Assembly (NCBI GenBank): GCA_023392595.1
Contig: JAEVYU010000063.1
Coordinates: 1 to 64,000, forward strand
Source of the DNA: Bacillota bacterium
GTDB lineage: Bacteria > Bacillota > UBA4882 > UBA8346
Direction: 5' to 3'
Length of the DNA: 64,000 nucleotides
This document shows, piece by piece, positions 27,352 to 36,031 of the stretch (positions within the stretch are counted from its first letter, which is position 1; every line of letters starts with the position of its first letter). Under the pieces are notes generated by a model. That model searched no databases and was not told the DNA's origin. It saw only the letters and a list, made by a program, of their open reading frames with translations. Position numbers and translations under genes: made by a program.

Positions 27352-28169
27352 AAACCGCCCCCTTCCTGTTGGGTTTCATATCGTGAAGTAAATCCCATTC
27401 CTACCAGGATAATCAGCATCATGATCAGGGAAATTGTGGAACCAAAATTCCAGTCACCGGTCGTTAAAAACTGATCTTCGATAAGATTGCCTATTAAAGT
27501 ATATTGACCGCCACCGAGTAATCTCGAAATAACGAAAGTGGTGACGGCGGGCATAAAAACCATCGTAATCCCGGAAGTGACTCCGGGCAGGCTTAAGGGG
27601 AAAATTACTTTTCGGAATGTATAAAGAGGATTGGCTCCAAGATCTTCAGCGGCTTCAATTAACCTGTAATCAATCTTGCTTAAAACGGAATAAATGGGTA
27701 ATACCATAAAAGGCAAAAAATTATAAACCATACCCATGATGACCGCAAAATCGTTATAAAGCAAGTTTAAAGGAGGTAAACCGATATGGCCCAGCAACAT
27801 ATTGATAAGGCCTTTCCGCTCAAGCAGCGTTAGCCAAGCATATGTGCGCACAAGCATATTCATCCACATCGGTAAAACCATCAGTAAAATCAGGGTGTTT
27901 TTGAAGTTCAATTTACGGTCGGCCAGGATCATGGCTGCGGGATAACCTAATATCAAACAAAAAAGCGTACTTTCAGCCGCTAAAATAAGGGAGCGAATCA
28001 ATACTTTAATATAGACGGGCTCGGCGAATCGATTAAAGTTGGCGAATGAGAAAACAATTCCATGCGGAGTTTTAACGGTTAAACCAAAGTAAAAAATTAA
28101 AAATAAAGGGACTATCGTAAAAACGATCATCCAGAAAACGTATGGGTAGGCAACCCAATTTTTTTTCAT
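27345..28169 (-). CDS. potB: Spermidine/putrescine ABC transporter permease
   Basis: The 274-residue protein has six membrane helices and an EAA loop (LIEAAEDLGANPLYTFRKVIFP). Segments such as LPMWMNMLVRTYAWL are characteristic of PotB. Its ATG overlaps the potA stop by 4 bp and its end overlaps potC, so the operon is translationally coupled. Confidence 0.93.
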   Translation of the reverse strand: MKKNWVAYPYVFWMIVFTIVPLFLIFYFGLTVKTPHGIVFSFANFNRFAEPVYIKVLIRSLILAAESTLFCLILGYPAAMILADRKLNFKNTLILLMVLPMWMNMLVRTYAWLTLLERKGLINMLLGHIGLPPLNLLYNDFAVIMGMVYNFLPFMVLPIYSVLSKIDYRLIEAAEDLGANPLYTFRKVIFPLSLPGVTSGITMVFMPAVTTFVISRLLGGGQYTLIGNLIEDQFLTTGDWNFGSTISLIMMLIILVGMGFTSRYETQQEGGGLW

Positions 28170-29212
28170 GAAGCTGCCCCCTTTTTCATGATGTGAATAT
28201 CGAAAGGATCAACATAAAGTCCTACATTGATTCCGGAAGGTCTTAAGCGGGTACTATGGATGATCCATTGAATATTACCGGCTTCAACAATCATTTCATA
28301 ATGGACGCCTTTGAAAATGGCAGATTTAACAACCCCGGTAAAAATACCTTCAGACTCGTCAACGATTTTTAAATCTTCGGGTCGGATAACTACATCAACC
28401 GGTTCGTTATGGGAAAAACCTTTATCCGAACACTTTACATCTTTGTCGGCCAATTTTACCAGAAAATCTTCCAGCATCATGCCATGAACAATATTGCTTT
28501 CTCCGATGAAACCGGCTACAAAAGAATTGACGGGCTCATTGTAAACGGTTTCCGGCGTTCCAATTTGTTGTATTTGACCTTGATTCATCACCACAACGGT
28601 ATCGGACATGGTTAAAGCCTCTTCTTGGTCGTGAGTGACATAAACAAAGGTAATCCCTAAACGTTTTTGCATGGTTTTCAGTTCAAGTTGCATTTCTTTA
28701 CGGAGTTGAAGGTCGAGCGCGCCGAGGGGCTCGTCCAGCAACAGAACTTCAGGTTCATTGACTAAAGCACGAGCAATCGCTATCCGTTGTTGTTGCCCAC
28801 CGCTTAAGGAATTAACGGATCTTTTTTCAAACCCGGATAGAGCTACCAAGTCGAGCATGGCGCTTACTTTTTTATTAATTTCACTTTTAACCATTTTTTT
28901 GATTTTAAGACCAAAAGCGATATTTTCATAAACATTCATATGAGGAAACAAAGCATATTTTTGAAAAACAGTGTTTACTTTGCGTTTATAAGGAGGGATA
29001 TCGTTAATTTTGATACCGCCGAAAAGGATTTCACCTTTCGAAGGGTGTTCAAAACCGCCAATTACCCGCAGGGTTGTAGTTTTGCCGCATCCGCTTGGCC
29101 CCAGCATGGTTAGAAACTCGTTTTTAGTAATATTTAAATTAATGTCGGTTATTGCTTCACTTCCATTATAGTCTTTTGAAACATTCGATAGACTGATCAG
29201 AGTTTCGCCCAT
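28166..29212 (-). CDS. potA: Spermidine/putrescine ABC transporter ATP-binding protein
   Basis: The second ATG (29212) has 7-nt spacing from GGAGG and is chosen over the ATG at 29218, which lies too close. The 348-residue protein has Walker A GPSGCGKTT, Q-loop, signature LSGGQQQR, Walker B VLLLDEPLGALD and the switch His in VTHDQEEA. A C-terminal TOBE-type regulatory domain is present (VVIRPEDLKIV). It energises polyamine import through PotBC and leads the operon. Confidence 0.94.
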   Translation of the reverse strand: MGETLISLSNVSKDYNGSEAITDINLNITKNEFLTMLGPSGCGKTTTLRVIGGFEHPSKGEILFGGIKINDIPPYKRKVNTVFQKYALFPHMNVYENIAFGLKIKKMVKSEINKKVSAMLDLVALSGFEKRSVNSLSGGQQQRIAIARALVNEPEVLLLDEPLGALDLQLRKEMQLELKTMQKRLGITFVYVTHDQEEALTMSDTVVVMNQGQIQQIGTPETVYNEPVNSFVAGFIGESNIVHGMMLEDFLVKLADKDVKCSDKGFSHNEPVDVVIRPEDLKIVDESEGIFTGVVKSAIFKGVHYEMIVEAGNIQWIIHSTRLRPSGINVGLYVDPFDIHIMKKGAAS

Positions 29213-29269
29213 TGCCATTCCTCCACCCAAATTAAGGTCAAGTGGTACATTGTATTTGCAAATCGATCA

Positions 29270-29299
29270 ATTATTATTACAAAAGCACTAAAATGTCAA
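29270..29299 (-). promoter_or_regulatory. potABCD promoter
   Basis: On the minus strand TTGACA (29299-29294) and AATAAT (29275-29270) are 18 bp apart, 58 bp upstream of the potA start. The match is 6/6 and 5/6. Confidence 0.65.
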
Positions 29300-29397
29300 T
29301 AATTCTACAAAAATATTCAAGAAAAATTAGATGTCGTTTTCGGATGAAAAACCCTTTTTATTATGGGGTAAGGATTCAGAAGAATATGTGAGACTGG

Positions 29398-29426
29398 TTG
29401 ACAAAATATGAGCCTAGGTTGATAAT
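29398..29426 (+). promoter_or_regulatory. Promoter for the DUF2292-like gene
   Basis: TTGACA (29398-29403) and GATAAT (29421-29426) with a 17-bp spacer lie about 90 bp before the small gene at 29519. Together with the pot promoter it occupies the 300-bp divergent gap, in which I see nothing else. Confidence 0.65.
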
Positions 29427-29518
29427 AAAATAGTACCAAGAAACTAATCAGTTAGGCAGAATCTTTTCGGTGAGGCTTTAATCAATAGGCTTTGAATTGA
29501 TACGGGTGGGATCCAAAA

Positions 29519-29722
29519 ATGGCAACGGATAAGGAAATAGACGCTCAATTTGAGCAAGGGATATTGGATGCATTGCGCTCTTTGACGGATGGTACAATTA
29601 CCATTATTAAACTCAACAACCAAATCGTGCAGTTTAATATCGATGAGACTTATCATGGAGTTTTAGATCCCAAGAAACAACGGGGTCATCTAACTTTGAT
29701 TTCAGGCAAGGATGTTGGCTGA
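29519..29722 (+). CDS. DUF2292-like small protein
   Basis: The 67-residue protein reads ILDALRSLTDGTITIIKLNN with a following QIVQFNIDE, the pattern of the small DUF2292 family (a helix, then a beta hairpin binding an unknown partner). There is no signal peptide. The ribosome binding site is weak (GGGTGG), but a near-consensus promoter upstream and a terminator downstream frame it as a separate unit. Confidence 0.65.
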   Translation: MATDKEIDAQFEQGILDALRSLTDGTITIIKLNNQIVQFNIDETYHGVLDPKKQRGHLTLISGKDVG

Positions 29723-29813
29723 TTATAGTTGCAGTATTTATCATGTCCTTCGGGTAAACCTCAGGAGGATAATACAACAGGCCCTCAATAAGGCGCGTAA
29801 TTATTCAATTATC

Positions 29814-29846
29814 AAACAGGGGATTCGCTGATCCCTTGTTTTTTAT
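29814..29846 (+). terminator. Intrinsic terminator
   Basis: ACAGGGGAT pairs with ATCCCTTGT around TTCGCTG-type loop sequence, followed by TTTTTT. It ends the DUF2292-like transcription unit, about 90 bp past the stop. Confidence 0.75.
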
Positions 29847-29995
29847 TGTTTAGAGGACATGGTTTGAATTGATTTTGGTTGGATGCTAAACAAAAAGAGG
29901 AACTGGGTTAGCTAGGAAGAATATTCTAGCAGTTTATCCGGTAGAAAGAGGTTGAAAATTTAAAACGAATATCTCCTGAGAGAGGAAACGTAACA

Positions 29996-30883
29996 ATGCT
30001 GCTTAAAAGAATTCCCAAAAGTAATTTGCGCCTCTTCATCCTGCTTGCGGTATTGACCTTTTGCCTAATGCAAGTTGGTGTAAACGCACAGAGCTTTCCT
30101 AACGGAATCACCAATGGGAATGAGCTTGCTGTTTCTTTTATTAATGTTGGTCAAGCCGATTGCATTCTTATTCATACCCCTGAGAATCAAAATTTATTAA
30201 TCGACGCCGGAAATCGCGAAGATTTTCCGGTTATCCGGGATTATTTCAATCGTCACAAAATATCCCGGTTAGATATGGTTGTGGCCACACACCCTCACGA
30301 AGATCATATCGGCAGTATGGCGCAAATCATTAAGAATTACGATATCGGTAAAGTGTTTATGCCGAAAGCGTCCGCAAATACGAGAGTCTTCGAAGGATTA
30401 TTGATGGCAATCAAAGCCAAAGGGTTAAAAATCAATACCGCAAAAGCCGGGTTCCATATGAATTTGGCGCCTGAACTCTTCATGGATTTTTTGGCCCCGA
30501 ATAATGAATCCTATGCAGATCTTAATAACTATAGCGTTGTAATCAAATTGTCATACCGGAAAGTATCTTTTCTGCTGACTGGGGACGCGGAGAGAATTTC
30601 GGAGAAAGAAATGGTGAATCGGCGGTACAATTTAAAGGCTAACGTTTTAAAAGTGGGACATCACGGTAGCAACAGTTCCAGCAGTTATGATTTCTTGCAA
30701 AAAGTTGCTCCGGATATTGCCGTAATATCGGTCGGCATCCGTAATGATTATCATCATCCCAGTTTGCCAACATTAAAACGTTTAACAAGACTTGGAGCTA
30801 AGATTTATCGCACGGACCAAAATGGAACGATTCAAATTACAACCGATGGTACTCGATTGTCTGTCCATTGTTTCAGAGAATAA
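29996..30883 (+). CDS. Exported ComEC-like metallo-beta-lactamase-fold hydrolase
   Basis: The 295-residue protein has a signal peptide ending near VNAQS, then a beta-lactamase-fold domain like the C-terminal part of ComEC/Rec2: FINVGQADCILI, LLIDAGN, the metal motif THPHEDHIGS, LLTGDAE and VGHHGSNSSSS. Free-standing, exported versions are common in Firmicutes and probably act as extracytoplasmic hydrolases or nucleases; no DNA channel domain is attached. A DUF3006 gene follows, a pairing seen often in this phylum. Confidence 0.85.
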   Translation: MLLKRIPKSNLRLFILLAVLTFCLMQVGVNAQSFPNGITNGNELAVSFINVGQADCILIHTPENQNLLIDAGNREDFPVIRDYFNRHKISRLDMVVATHPHEDHIGSMAQIIKNYDIGKVFMPKASANTRVFEGLLMAIKAKGLKINTAKAGFHMNLAPELFMDFLAPNNESYADLNNYSVVIKLSYRKVSFLLTGDAERISEKEMVNRRYNLKANVLKVGHHGSNSSSSYDFLQKVAPDIAVISVGIRNDYHHPSLPTLKRLTRLGAKIYRTDQNGTIQITTDGTRLSVHCFRE

Positions 30884-30918
30884 TCATTTCAGAGTTATTG
30901 TTAAATGAATTACAAATA

Positions 30919-30948
30919 TTTACAGAACAAATTTTAATATGCTATAAT
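30919..30948 (+). promoter_or_regulatory. Promoter of the DUF3006 gene
   Basis: TTTACA and TATAAT with extended TGC are spaced 18 bp apart, about 55 bp before the start at 31005. This suggests the gene has its own promoter despite following the hydrolase gene. Confidence 0.65.
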
Positions 30949-31004
30949 TGATAATCATATCTTCAATTTGTAAGCATTAGCATCCTAAAAAGGAGGAGTC
31001 AAAC

Positions 31005-31295
31005 TTGAAAAAAGTTTTGTACCTGAGCCTCCTACTTTTATTTTTTCTTTCGGGTGTTGTTTTGACTTATAAAAAAGCGGCAGAGGCGGGTTGCGGAATG
31101 AAAGTTATCATTGACCGGTTTGAAGGGGATTTTGCTGTGGTGGAACTGCCAAATAACACAACAGTTGATATGGATATCAAGCTTTTGGAACCTGACGTTA
31201 AAGAGGGGGATATTATAGAGATCAGGACTTTACAGCATGAAACTGAAAATCGTAAGAATAAAGTGCAGGGTTTAATGAAAGAATTATTTGAATAA
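31005..31295 (+). CDS. DUF3006 protein with N-terminal membrane segment
   Basis: ATG 31005 follows AAGGAGGAG. Residues 1-22 are hydrophobic and export or anchor the protein. The rest matches DUF3006 (KVIIDRFEGDFAVVEL...DMDIKLLEPDVKEGDII), a small beta-barrel-like domain of unknown function that typically neighbours ComEC-like hydrolases. At 96 residues, family members are usually a little shorter and cytoplasmic, so the added leader is a variation that fits the exported partner upstream. Confidence 0.75.
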   Translation: MKKVLYLSLLLLFFLSGVVLTYKKAAEAGCGMKVIIDRFEGDFAVVELPNNTTVDMDIKLLEPDVKEGDIIEIRTLQHETENRKNKVQGLMKELFE

Positions 31296-31356
31296 TAATT
31301 GCACTCATGAAAGAAAAGTTGGATATCCCGGTCGGAAAGATCTTGGACAACACGGA

Positions 31357-32193
31357 TTATTCTTTTGTAATGATGCATGGTCCTAAAATGTCCGGTCCGG
31401 TATGGCAAGCAATAACCGGTGATATTTGCATGAGTTGAACTTTCACCTGAAAAGCTTCTTCGAGAAGTTCGGCGTATTGTTTCGCCTCTTCGAGATTGTC
31501 TCCATAGTGCAATCCGATTTTTTCAACACCCTTTTCGGATTGTTTGTGAATAATTTCCAATGCCCTTTGTTTAGCTGCTTTTAAAGTTCTTACCTTTTCA
31601 AAAGCAGTCATTAAGCCCTTATCATCGAACCAAATTATGGGCTTGATTTGAATGAGAGAACCAATGAGGGCTTCGGCGCCGTTGAGCCTTCCCCCTTCGT
31701 ACAAATAACGCAGGGATTCAACTACAAAGTACACCTTCGTTAAGGAACGTTGCTTTTCAAGCTTATCTAAGATTGCACTTCTTGAAAGTCCCTGTTTTGC
31801 TAGTTTTACAGCTTGAATTGCCAAGGAGGCCTGACCAAATCCACTTTGAAAAGAATCGAAAATAGATATTTTTTCTGTTTCGAGGATATCTTTTGCTACA
31901 TTCGCACAATTGAAGGTCCCGGAAATTTTATTGGATAAGGTTACACAGATCACCTCATCACCAGCCTCAACAGCAGGACGAAAGACTTCTAAAAATGAGT
32001 TCGGGTCTGGCTGGGATGTGGTGAACTTCCCGCCCTTTCTTTGGGCTCTATAAAAGTCTTCATAAGAAAGTTCCAAACATTCTTTTTTGGCGTTTTCCCC
32101 TTCCCTGACATAAAGTGGGACTGGGGTTATCTCAAACTCTTGATACTCATCAAAAGTTAATGAACAAGTGGTATCACTGATAATTCTGATCAT
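31357..32193 (-). CDS. DegV-family fatty-acid-binding protein
   Basis: The ATG at 32193 has TGGAGGG just upstream; the longer frame from a TTG is less likely. The 278-residue protein shows DegV features: IISDTTCSL at the start, TSQPDPNSFLEVF, the lipid-head-group motif SNKISGTFNCA, ESLRYLYEGGRLNGAEALIGSLIQIKPI, and HTGPDILG at the end. DegV/FakB proteins present fatty acids to FakA kinase for phospholipid synthesis. No fakA is nearby. Confidence 0.9.
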   Translation of the reverse strand: MIRIISDTTCSLTFDEYQEFEITPVPLYVREGENAKKECLELSYEDFYRAQRKGGKFTTSQPDPNSFLEVFRPAVEAGDEVICVTLSNKISGTFNCANVAKDILETEKISIFDSFQSGFGQASLAIQAVKLAKQGLSRSAILDKLEKQRSLTKVYFVVESLRYLYEGGRLNGAEALIGSLIQIKPIIWFDDKGLMTAFEKVRTLKAAKQRALEIIHKQSEKGVEKIGLHYGDNLEEAKQYAELLEEAFQVKVQLMQISPVIACHTGPDILGPCIITKE

Positions 32194-32543
32194 AGAGCCC
32201 TCCAAAATTCTTGATAAGTGATCCTCTCAGGCTTACCTTGCAAAAGATACATTCAATATAACCATGGGGGAAATACCCCTAGAAATGGCTTTTCTACCTG
32301 GAATGCGGCAATGAATATTAAGACTTGAATCAGTATCCTTTTATTTCTTTCAAAGTTGAGAAAATCCTGCTTTCAAGGATGTACTTGCTAGAAGGAATTT
32401 AAACTGATGATTTGATGGACTTGCTTGTTAAAAATAGATCCGGATAAAGGTTCAAATTGGATATTTCTTTCGGGGAATATTTAATGTATGATATGAGTGA
32501 AGAGTTAAAAGAAGGAAGATTCTTACTTACAGGAGGGTCCTAC
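32194..32543. other. Intergenic region, no gene seen
   Basis: This 350-bp divergent gap lies between degV and the rhomboid-like gene. It contains a short GGGGAAATACCCC stem and otherwise nothing I can support. An open frame enters from 32457, but its upstream starts lack ribosome binding sites. Confidence 0.4.
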
Positions 32544-33257
32544 TTGCAGTTATTTAGCAAATTTAAGCGTTTTTTGTATCAAGGTTCCATTCCGGTTACT
32601 AAGGGGATTATGGTATTATGCGGGCTGTTTTTCCTGTTATATTATATTTTCCAGCTGCTGATTTATGAATCTTTCGCTGACCTTTTGGTATTGAACCCGG
32701 CCGGCGTTTTTCATTCGCCTTGGACTTTGGTTACGTATCCTCTGATAAATCCAGACCCGTTTTCTTTAATATTCGGTTTATTGTGGTTATGGTTTATTGG
32801 TGGAACATTGGAACGTACCTGGGGCAGCACATTGTACTTTATACTGACCGCTCTGGCCACGCTTTTAACTGGAATGGCAATGTCCGTTGTGGCTTGTTTT
32901 TTCTTGGGAGGAGATTTTCGAATTTATGATCTTTGGTTGCCTTTGGTCGCCATAACTTGGGCTTGGTCGGGAGTGTATCCTGAACGGGAAATGCTTTTTT
33001 TTGGAATCATTCCGATTAAAGCCCAGTGGCTCGCTTGGCTCAATGCGGCTTTTATTTTTTTCCAATATATGAGGATACACTGGCTGATGGGTTTTGCTGC
33101 GATTAGCGGTATTTTGGTAGTGTATTTGTTTCGGGGAAAAACCCTCGGATATGGTTTACGTTTTTGGGCCTGGAACCATGGCTTTCCCTTGAGGGGATGG
33201 TACCAGAAGAAAAGGCATGAAGCGAAGAAAAAGAGATTTAGAATTATTAAACACTGA
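32544..33257 (+). CDS. Rhomboid-like membrane protein lacking the catalytic Ser motif
   Basis: TTG 32544 stands 6 nt after AGGAGGG, clearly better than the earlier starts at 32457 or 32493. The roughly 237-residue protein has five to six membrane segments. The segment LVTYPLINPDPFSLIFGLLW followed by LERTWGS matches the L1/TM2 region of rhomboid-like proteins. No GxSG is present where the active Ser should lie, so it is probably an inactive, derlin-like member. A basic C-terminal tail (KKRHEAKKKRFRIIKH) faces the cytoplasm. Function unknown. Confidence 0.65.
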   Translation: MQLFSKFKRFLYQGSIPVTKGIMVLCGLFFLLYYIFQLLIYESFADLLVLNPAGVFHSPWTLVTYPLINPDPFSLIFGLLWLWFIGGTLERTWGSTLYFILTALATLLTGMAMSVVACFFLGGDFRIYDLWLPLVAITWAWSGVYPEREMLFFGIIPIKAQWLAWLNAAFIFFQYMRIHWLMGFAAISGILVVYLFRGKTLGYGLRFWAWNHGFPLRGWYQKKRHEAKKKRFRIIKH

Positions 33258-33265
33258 GTTAAGTA

Positions 33266-33381
33266 AAAAAAGGCTGTCTTAAAAGTTTTCCAAATTGGAT
33301 AAGATATTCAAGAGAGAACGCAGGGCTTTGAGCCGTGAAGTGAATATCTTTATCATCGGGGACTTTTTAAGGCAGCCTTTT
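33266..33381. repeat. Long intergenic hairpin with RGCTGYCT ends
   Basis: AAAAAGGCTGTCTTAAAAG at the left pairs with CTTTTTAAGGCAGCCTTTT at the right. An inner arm GATAAGATATTCA pairs with TGAATATCTTTATC, and a small GGCT...AGCC stem sits at the centre. The full foldback is about 116 nt and separates two convergent genes. It can act as a bidirectional terminator, but it is much longer than needed and looks like a mobile or repeated element. Confidence 0.7.
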
Positions 33382-33383
33382 CA

Positions 33384-33764
33384 TCATAGAATCTTTGGAA
33401 AGAAAACAAGATATCCGACCATACACAAAGCCGATAAAATCAAGAAATATATCAGAGAGGCATCATATTTGTCGGTGCGTCTACGGTGGCGAATTGAATT
33501 AAAATACAGACCAATACCGCTCACAACAAAAATTGCGGTTAAGATATAAAAATCGATATGGTATAACAATTTGCTCCATGCCGGTTTTAGATCAAGGTTG
33601 AAAATGGTACTGATAACATTGCGGATTACCGGTAAAGCAAGCGCAGTAATAATGACAGCCAGAAAAGTTAATATCCAACAAAGTCCCGCAAATTTGCCGA
33701 TAAATTTGGTTATAACGTCAGGTTCCGAACGCAGATCCAATTTAATATCTTTTTTTTGAGCCAT
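33384..33764 (-). CDS. Small membrane protein (126 aa)
   Basis: The ATG at 33764 follows GGAGG by 6 nt; the frame extends upstream without a better start. The protein has a hydrophilic N-terminus (MAQKKDIKLDLRSEPDV) and three hydrophobic segments (about 22-45, 65-85, 100-122), with a basic RHRRR loop before the last. No family recognised. It converges with the rhomboid-like gene. Confidence 0.6.
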   Translation of the reverse strand: MAQKKDIKLDLRSEPDVITKFIGKFAGLCWILTFLAVIITALALPVIRNVISTIFNLDLKPAWSKLLYHIDFYILTAIFVVSGIGLYFNSIRHRRRTDKYDASLIYFLILSALCMVGYLVFFPKIL

Positions 33765-34173
33765 ACTTTTCCTCCAGATAGAAATTAAAAATGACTTTTT
33801 TTTATTCGACATTTTTTTGGAGAAACCTTTTTTGTAGTAGTCTCAATTGTTTTGTTTTTTGGCTATCCGGTTTGAAACTTATTTTTTGGCGTTTTGCCTT
33901 TGAAGCAAGAGAGAGTCGGTCCGGCAATAAGTTGACGTCGGGAAATGATAATGGTAGAATCAGGGCGGTATATTGATGTTGCTGATTTTCTTAGAAATGA
34001 AAGCCAAAACTAGTAAAACGTTCTCTAAATAAGTACTCAATGATTGTGAACGTTTTACTTTAAGTAGAGCGTATCTTCCCTATTTCTGATGGCCATTTAT
34101 TTACGATACACTCTACTAGCCTATACTGAAGTACCCTATAGAGAATCAAAGGGCAATTATTGGAGGATCATGG
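33765..34173. other. Intergenic region with two inverted repeats
   Basis: This AT-rich gap of about 410 bp has no supported gene. Two tandem inverted repeats precede the methyltransferase: GTAAAACGTTC (34013-34023) with a perfect complement at 34048-34058, and AGTAGAGCGTATC (34063-34075) with a near-perfect complement at 34105-34117. Confidence 0.6.
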
Positions 34174-35043
34174 ATGTTTATCGCAGACGGATGGACAGAT
34201 TACGAACTGATTGATACTGGAAATGGGGAACGATTGGAACGCTGGGGTAAATATATTCTCAGGCGTCCTGATCCCCAGGTTATTTGGCCGGTGACTGAGA
34301 GCTCTGAGATTTGGGAAGATTGCCACGCTTACTATCACCGAAGCGCCAACGGAGGGGGTAGTTGGGAGGTACGGAAGCAATTGCCGGAGCGATGGGTTAT
34401 CCACTACCGTGATTTGGCCTTTTATATCAAACCGATGGGTTTTAAACATACCGGGCTTTTTCCGGAACAGGCCGCCAATTGGGAATGGTTTACACGGCTA
34501 ATTAAGGGCAGGCAAAAGGAAATCAGGGTTTTAAATTTATTCGCTTATTCGGGCGGAGCAACTGTGGCGGCGGCCGGAGCGGGGGCCGCTGTATGCCATA
34601 TAGACGCTGCAAAAGGTATGGTTGCATTAGCGAAAGAAAACCTGACGTTATCGGGACTTGGTGATCGCCCGGTCCGTTTTATTGTGGATGATGTTTTAAA
34701 ATTCGTTCAGCGCGAAAAAAGACGGGGCCGACAGTATGAAGGAATTATTATGGATCCTCCATCCTTTGGGAGAGGACCGGGCGGTGAAATCTGGAAAATC
34801 GAAGATGAAATCTATAACCTAGTAAAAGAGTGTAGCGATATATTGGCGCCTGAGCCGCTTTTTTTCGTTATTAATTCTTATACGACAGGTTTGGCGCCCA
34901 CTGTTTTGAATAATATTCTTGCCTTGACGCTTGTTCACAGTTTCGGAGGAGGAGTGAATGCCGAAGAAGTGGGTTTGCCTGTAACGGCTTCGGGCATCGC
35001 ACTTCCTTGTGGGGCTGCCGGCCGCTGGGAGGCCAAGTTATGA
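34174..35043 (+). CDS. Class I SAM-dependent rRNA methyltransferase (RlmI/RlmK-like)
   Basis: The 289-residue protein contains the RlmI/RlmK catalytic fold: VLNLFAYSGGATVAAAGAGA as the SAM-binding motif I region (about 118-137), an Asp in HIDAAKGM, and motif IV MDPPSFGRG. An N-terminal strand-rich region (RYILRRPDPQVIWP-like) replaces the PUA domain of RlmI, as in the short COG1092 group. It probably methylates a 23S rRNA base. The start follows TGGAGGATC. Its stop overlaps the next start in ATGA, so translation of the pseudouridine synthase gene is coupled. Confidence 0.85.
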   Translation: MFIADGWTDYELIDTGNGERLERWGKYILRRPDPQVIWPVTESSEIWEDCHAYYHRSANGGGSWEVRKQLPERWVIHYRDLAFYIKPMGFKHTGLFPEQAANWEWFTRLIKGRQKEIRVLNLFAYSGGATVAAAGAGAAVCHIDAAKGMVALAKENLTLSGLGDRPVRFIVDDVLKFVQREKRRGRQYEGIIMDPPSFGRGPGGEIWKIEDEIYNLVKECSDILAPEPLFFVINSYTTGLAPTVLNNILALTLVHSFGGGVNAEEVGLPVTASGIALPCGAAGRWEAKL

Positions 35044-35786
35044 ACCGGGTGGAACCCAAAATTCTTTTTGAGGATAACCATTTATTGGTAGTGGAAAAGC
35101 CGGTAAATACTCCTTCCCAGGCTGATGAATCAGGTGATCCTGACCTTTTGTCCGTTTTAAAAGAGGATATTAAACAACGGTATCACAAGCCGGGCCAGGT
35201 TTATCTTGGCCTGGTGCATCGTTTGGACCGCCCGGTGGGGGGAGTCATGGTATTTGCGAAAACCTCTAAGGCGGCATCCCGTTTGTCCGCTCAAATCAGA
35301 AGCGGAGAATTTAAAAAAACATACCTCGCAGTGTTGCATGGAACTCCTTCAGCTAGTCAAGGGACTTTAAAACACTTTCTCTTGAAAGATAGCCGGGTGA
35401 ATAAGGTTGCAGTGGTCGATTTCCCTGAAGCCGGCTCCAAGGAGGCGGTTTTAGATTATGAAATTCTATGTGTTCATGATCAAATGACGTTGGCGCGGAT
35501 CAATTTGCAAACGGGTCGCTCTCATCAAATCCGGGTTCAATTTGCTGCAATCGGGCATCCTCTTTACGGGGATCAAAAGTATGGACCGGCGTATAGTAAA
35601 CCCGGACAACAAATCGCTCTATGGTCGACCCAGATTTGTTGCAAGCACCCTACAAAAAATGAGGCGGCTGTCTTTGTGTCAATACCACCCGACAAACATC
35701 CTTGGTCATTATTTAATCTCAATGTAATCGCCCAAGGATTCCGCATTCATGCTCGGGATTTCGAAAAGGTCGATGATGGGAAATAA
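35040..35786 (+). CDS. RluA-family pseudouridine synthase
   Basis: The ATG at 35040 overlaps the upstream stop. The 248-residue protein has the RluA catalytic motif HRLDRPVGGVMVFAKT with the essential Asp near residue 63, the KTYLAVLHG segment, and LQTGRSHQIRVQFAAIGHPLYGD. There is no S4 domain, so it belongs to the short RluA/RluD-like group acting on rRNA or tRNA. The coupled methyltransferase suggests a shared role in RNA modification. Confidence 0.88.
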   Translation: MNRVEPKILFEDNHLLVVEKPVNTPSQADESGDPDLLSVLKEDIKQRYHKPGQVYLGLVHRLDRPVGGVMVFAKTSKAASRLSAQIRSGEFKKTYLAVLHGTPSASQGTLKHFLLKDSRVNKVAVVDFPEAGSKEAVLDYEILCVHDQMTLARINLQTGRSHQIRVQFAAIGHPLYGDQKYGPAYSKPGQQIALWSTQICCKHPTKNEAAVFVSIPPDKHPWSLFNLNVIAQGFRIHARDFEKVDDGK

Positions 35787-35825
35787 GGTTTTTGCTGGCT
35801 GAGCTATTTAGTAAAAATTAACGTC

Positions 35826-35854
35826 TTGACGATCTAACGGTAGGGTGATATAAT
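35826..35854 (+). promoter_or_regulatory. Strong tRNA promoter
   Basis: TTGACG, a 17-bp spacer and TATAAT with an extended TGA lie 45 bp before tRNA-Val. No other promoter is seen before tRNA-Asp, so both tRNAs are probably co-transcribed. Confidence 0.75.
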
Positions 35855-35898
35855 TTTAATGCGTTTGAATAATGTTTCGTGTGACGAAGTCCAAGTAA

Positions 35899-35975
35899 GG
35901 TCACGTAGCTCAGTTGGTTAGAGCGCTGCGTTCACATCGCAGAGGTCACTGGTTCGAGCCCAGTCGCGACCACCA
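35899..35975 (+). tRNA. tRNA-Val (anticodon CAC)
   Basis: A full cloverleaf can be drawn. The anticodon stem CTGCG/CGCAG holds loop TTCACAT, so the anticodon is CAC and reads GUG. The T arm is ACTGG-TTCGAGC-CCAGT, and CCA is encoded. The acceptor stem GGTCACG/CGCGACC has one A-C mismatch at position 5-68. Confidence 0.9.
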
Positions 35976-36031
35976 GAACAAATTTTTAAAGAATGCTCGG
36001 GTCGTCATGAATATTCCAGTAACCAAAAAAC

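Noticed and set aside
14..32294. Shared short sequence ATACCCCTAGAAA near 17 and 32274
   Set aside because: About 14 bp with no further similarity; too short to call a repeat.
33791..33976. 61-codon plus-strand frame rich in Phe and Leu
   Set aside because: Overlaps the upstream region of the small membrane protein gene and lacks a ribosome binding site.
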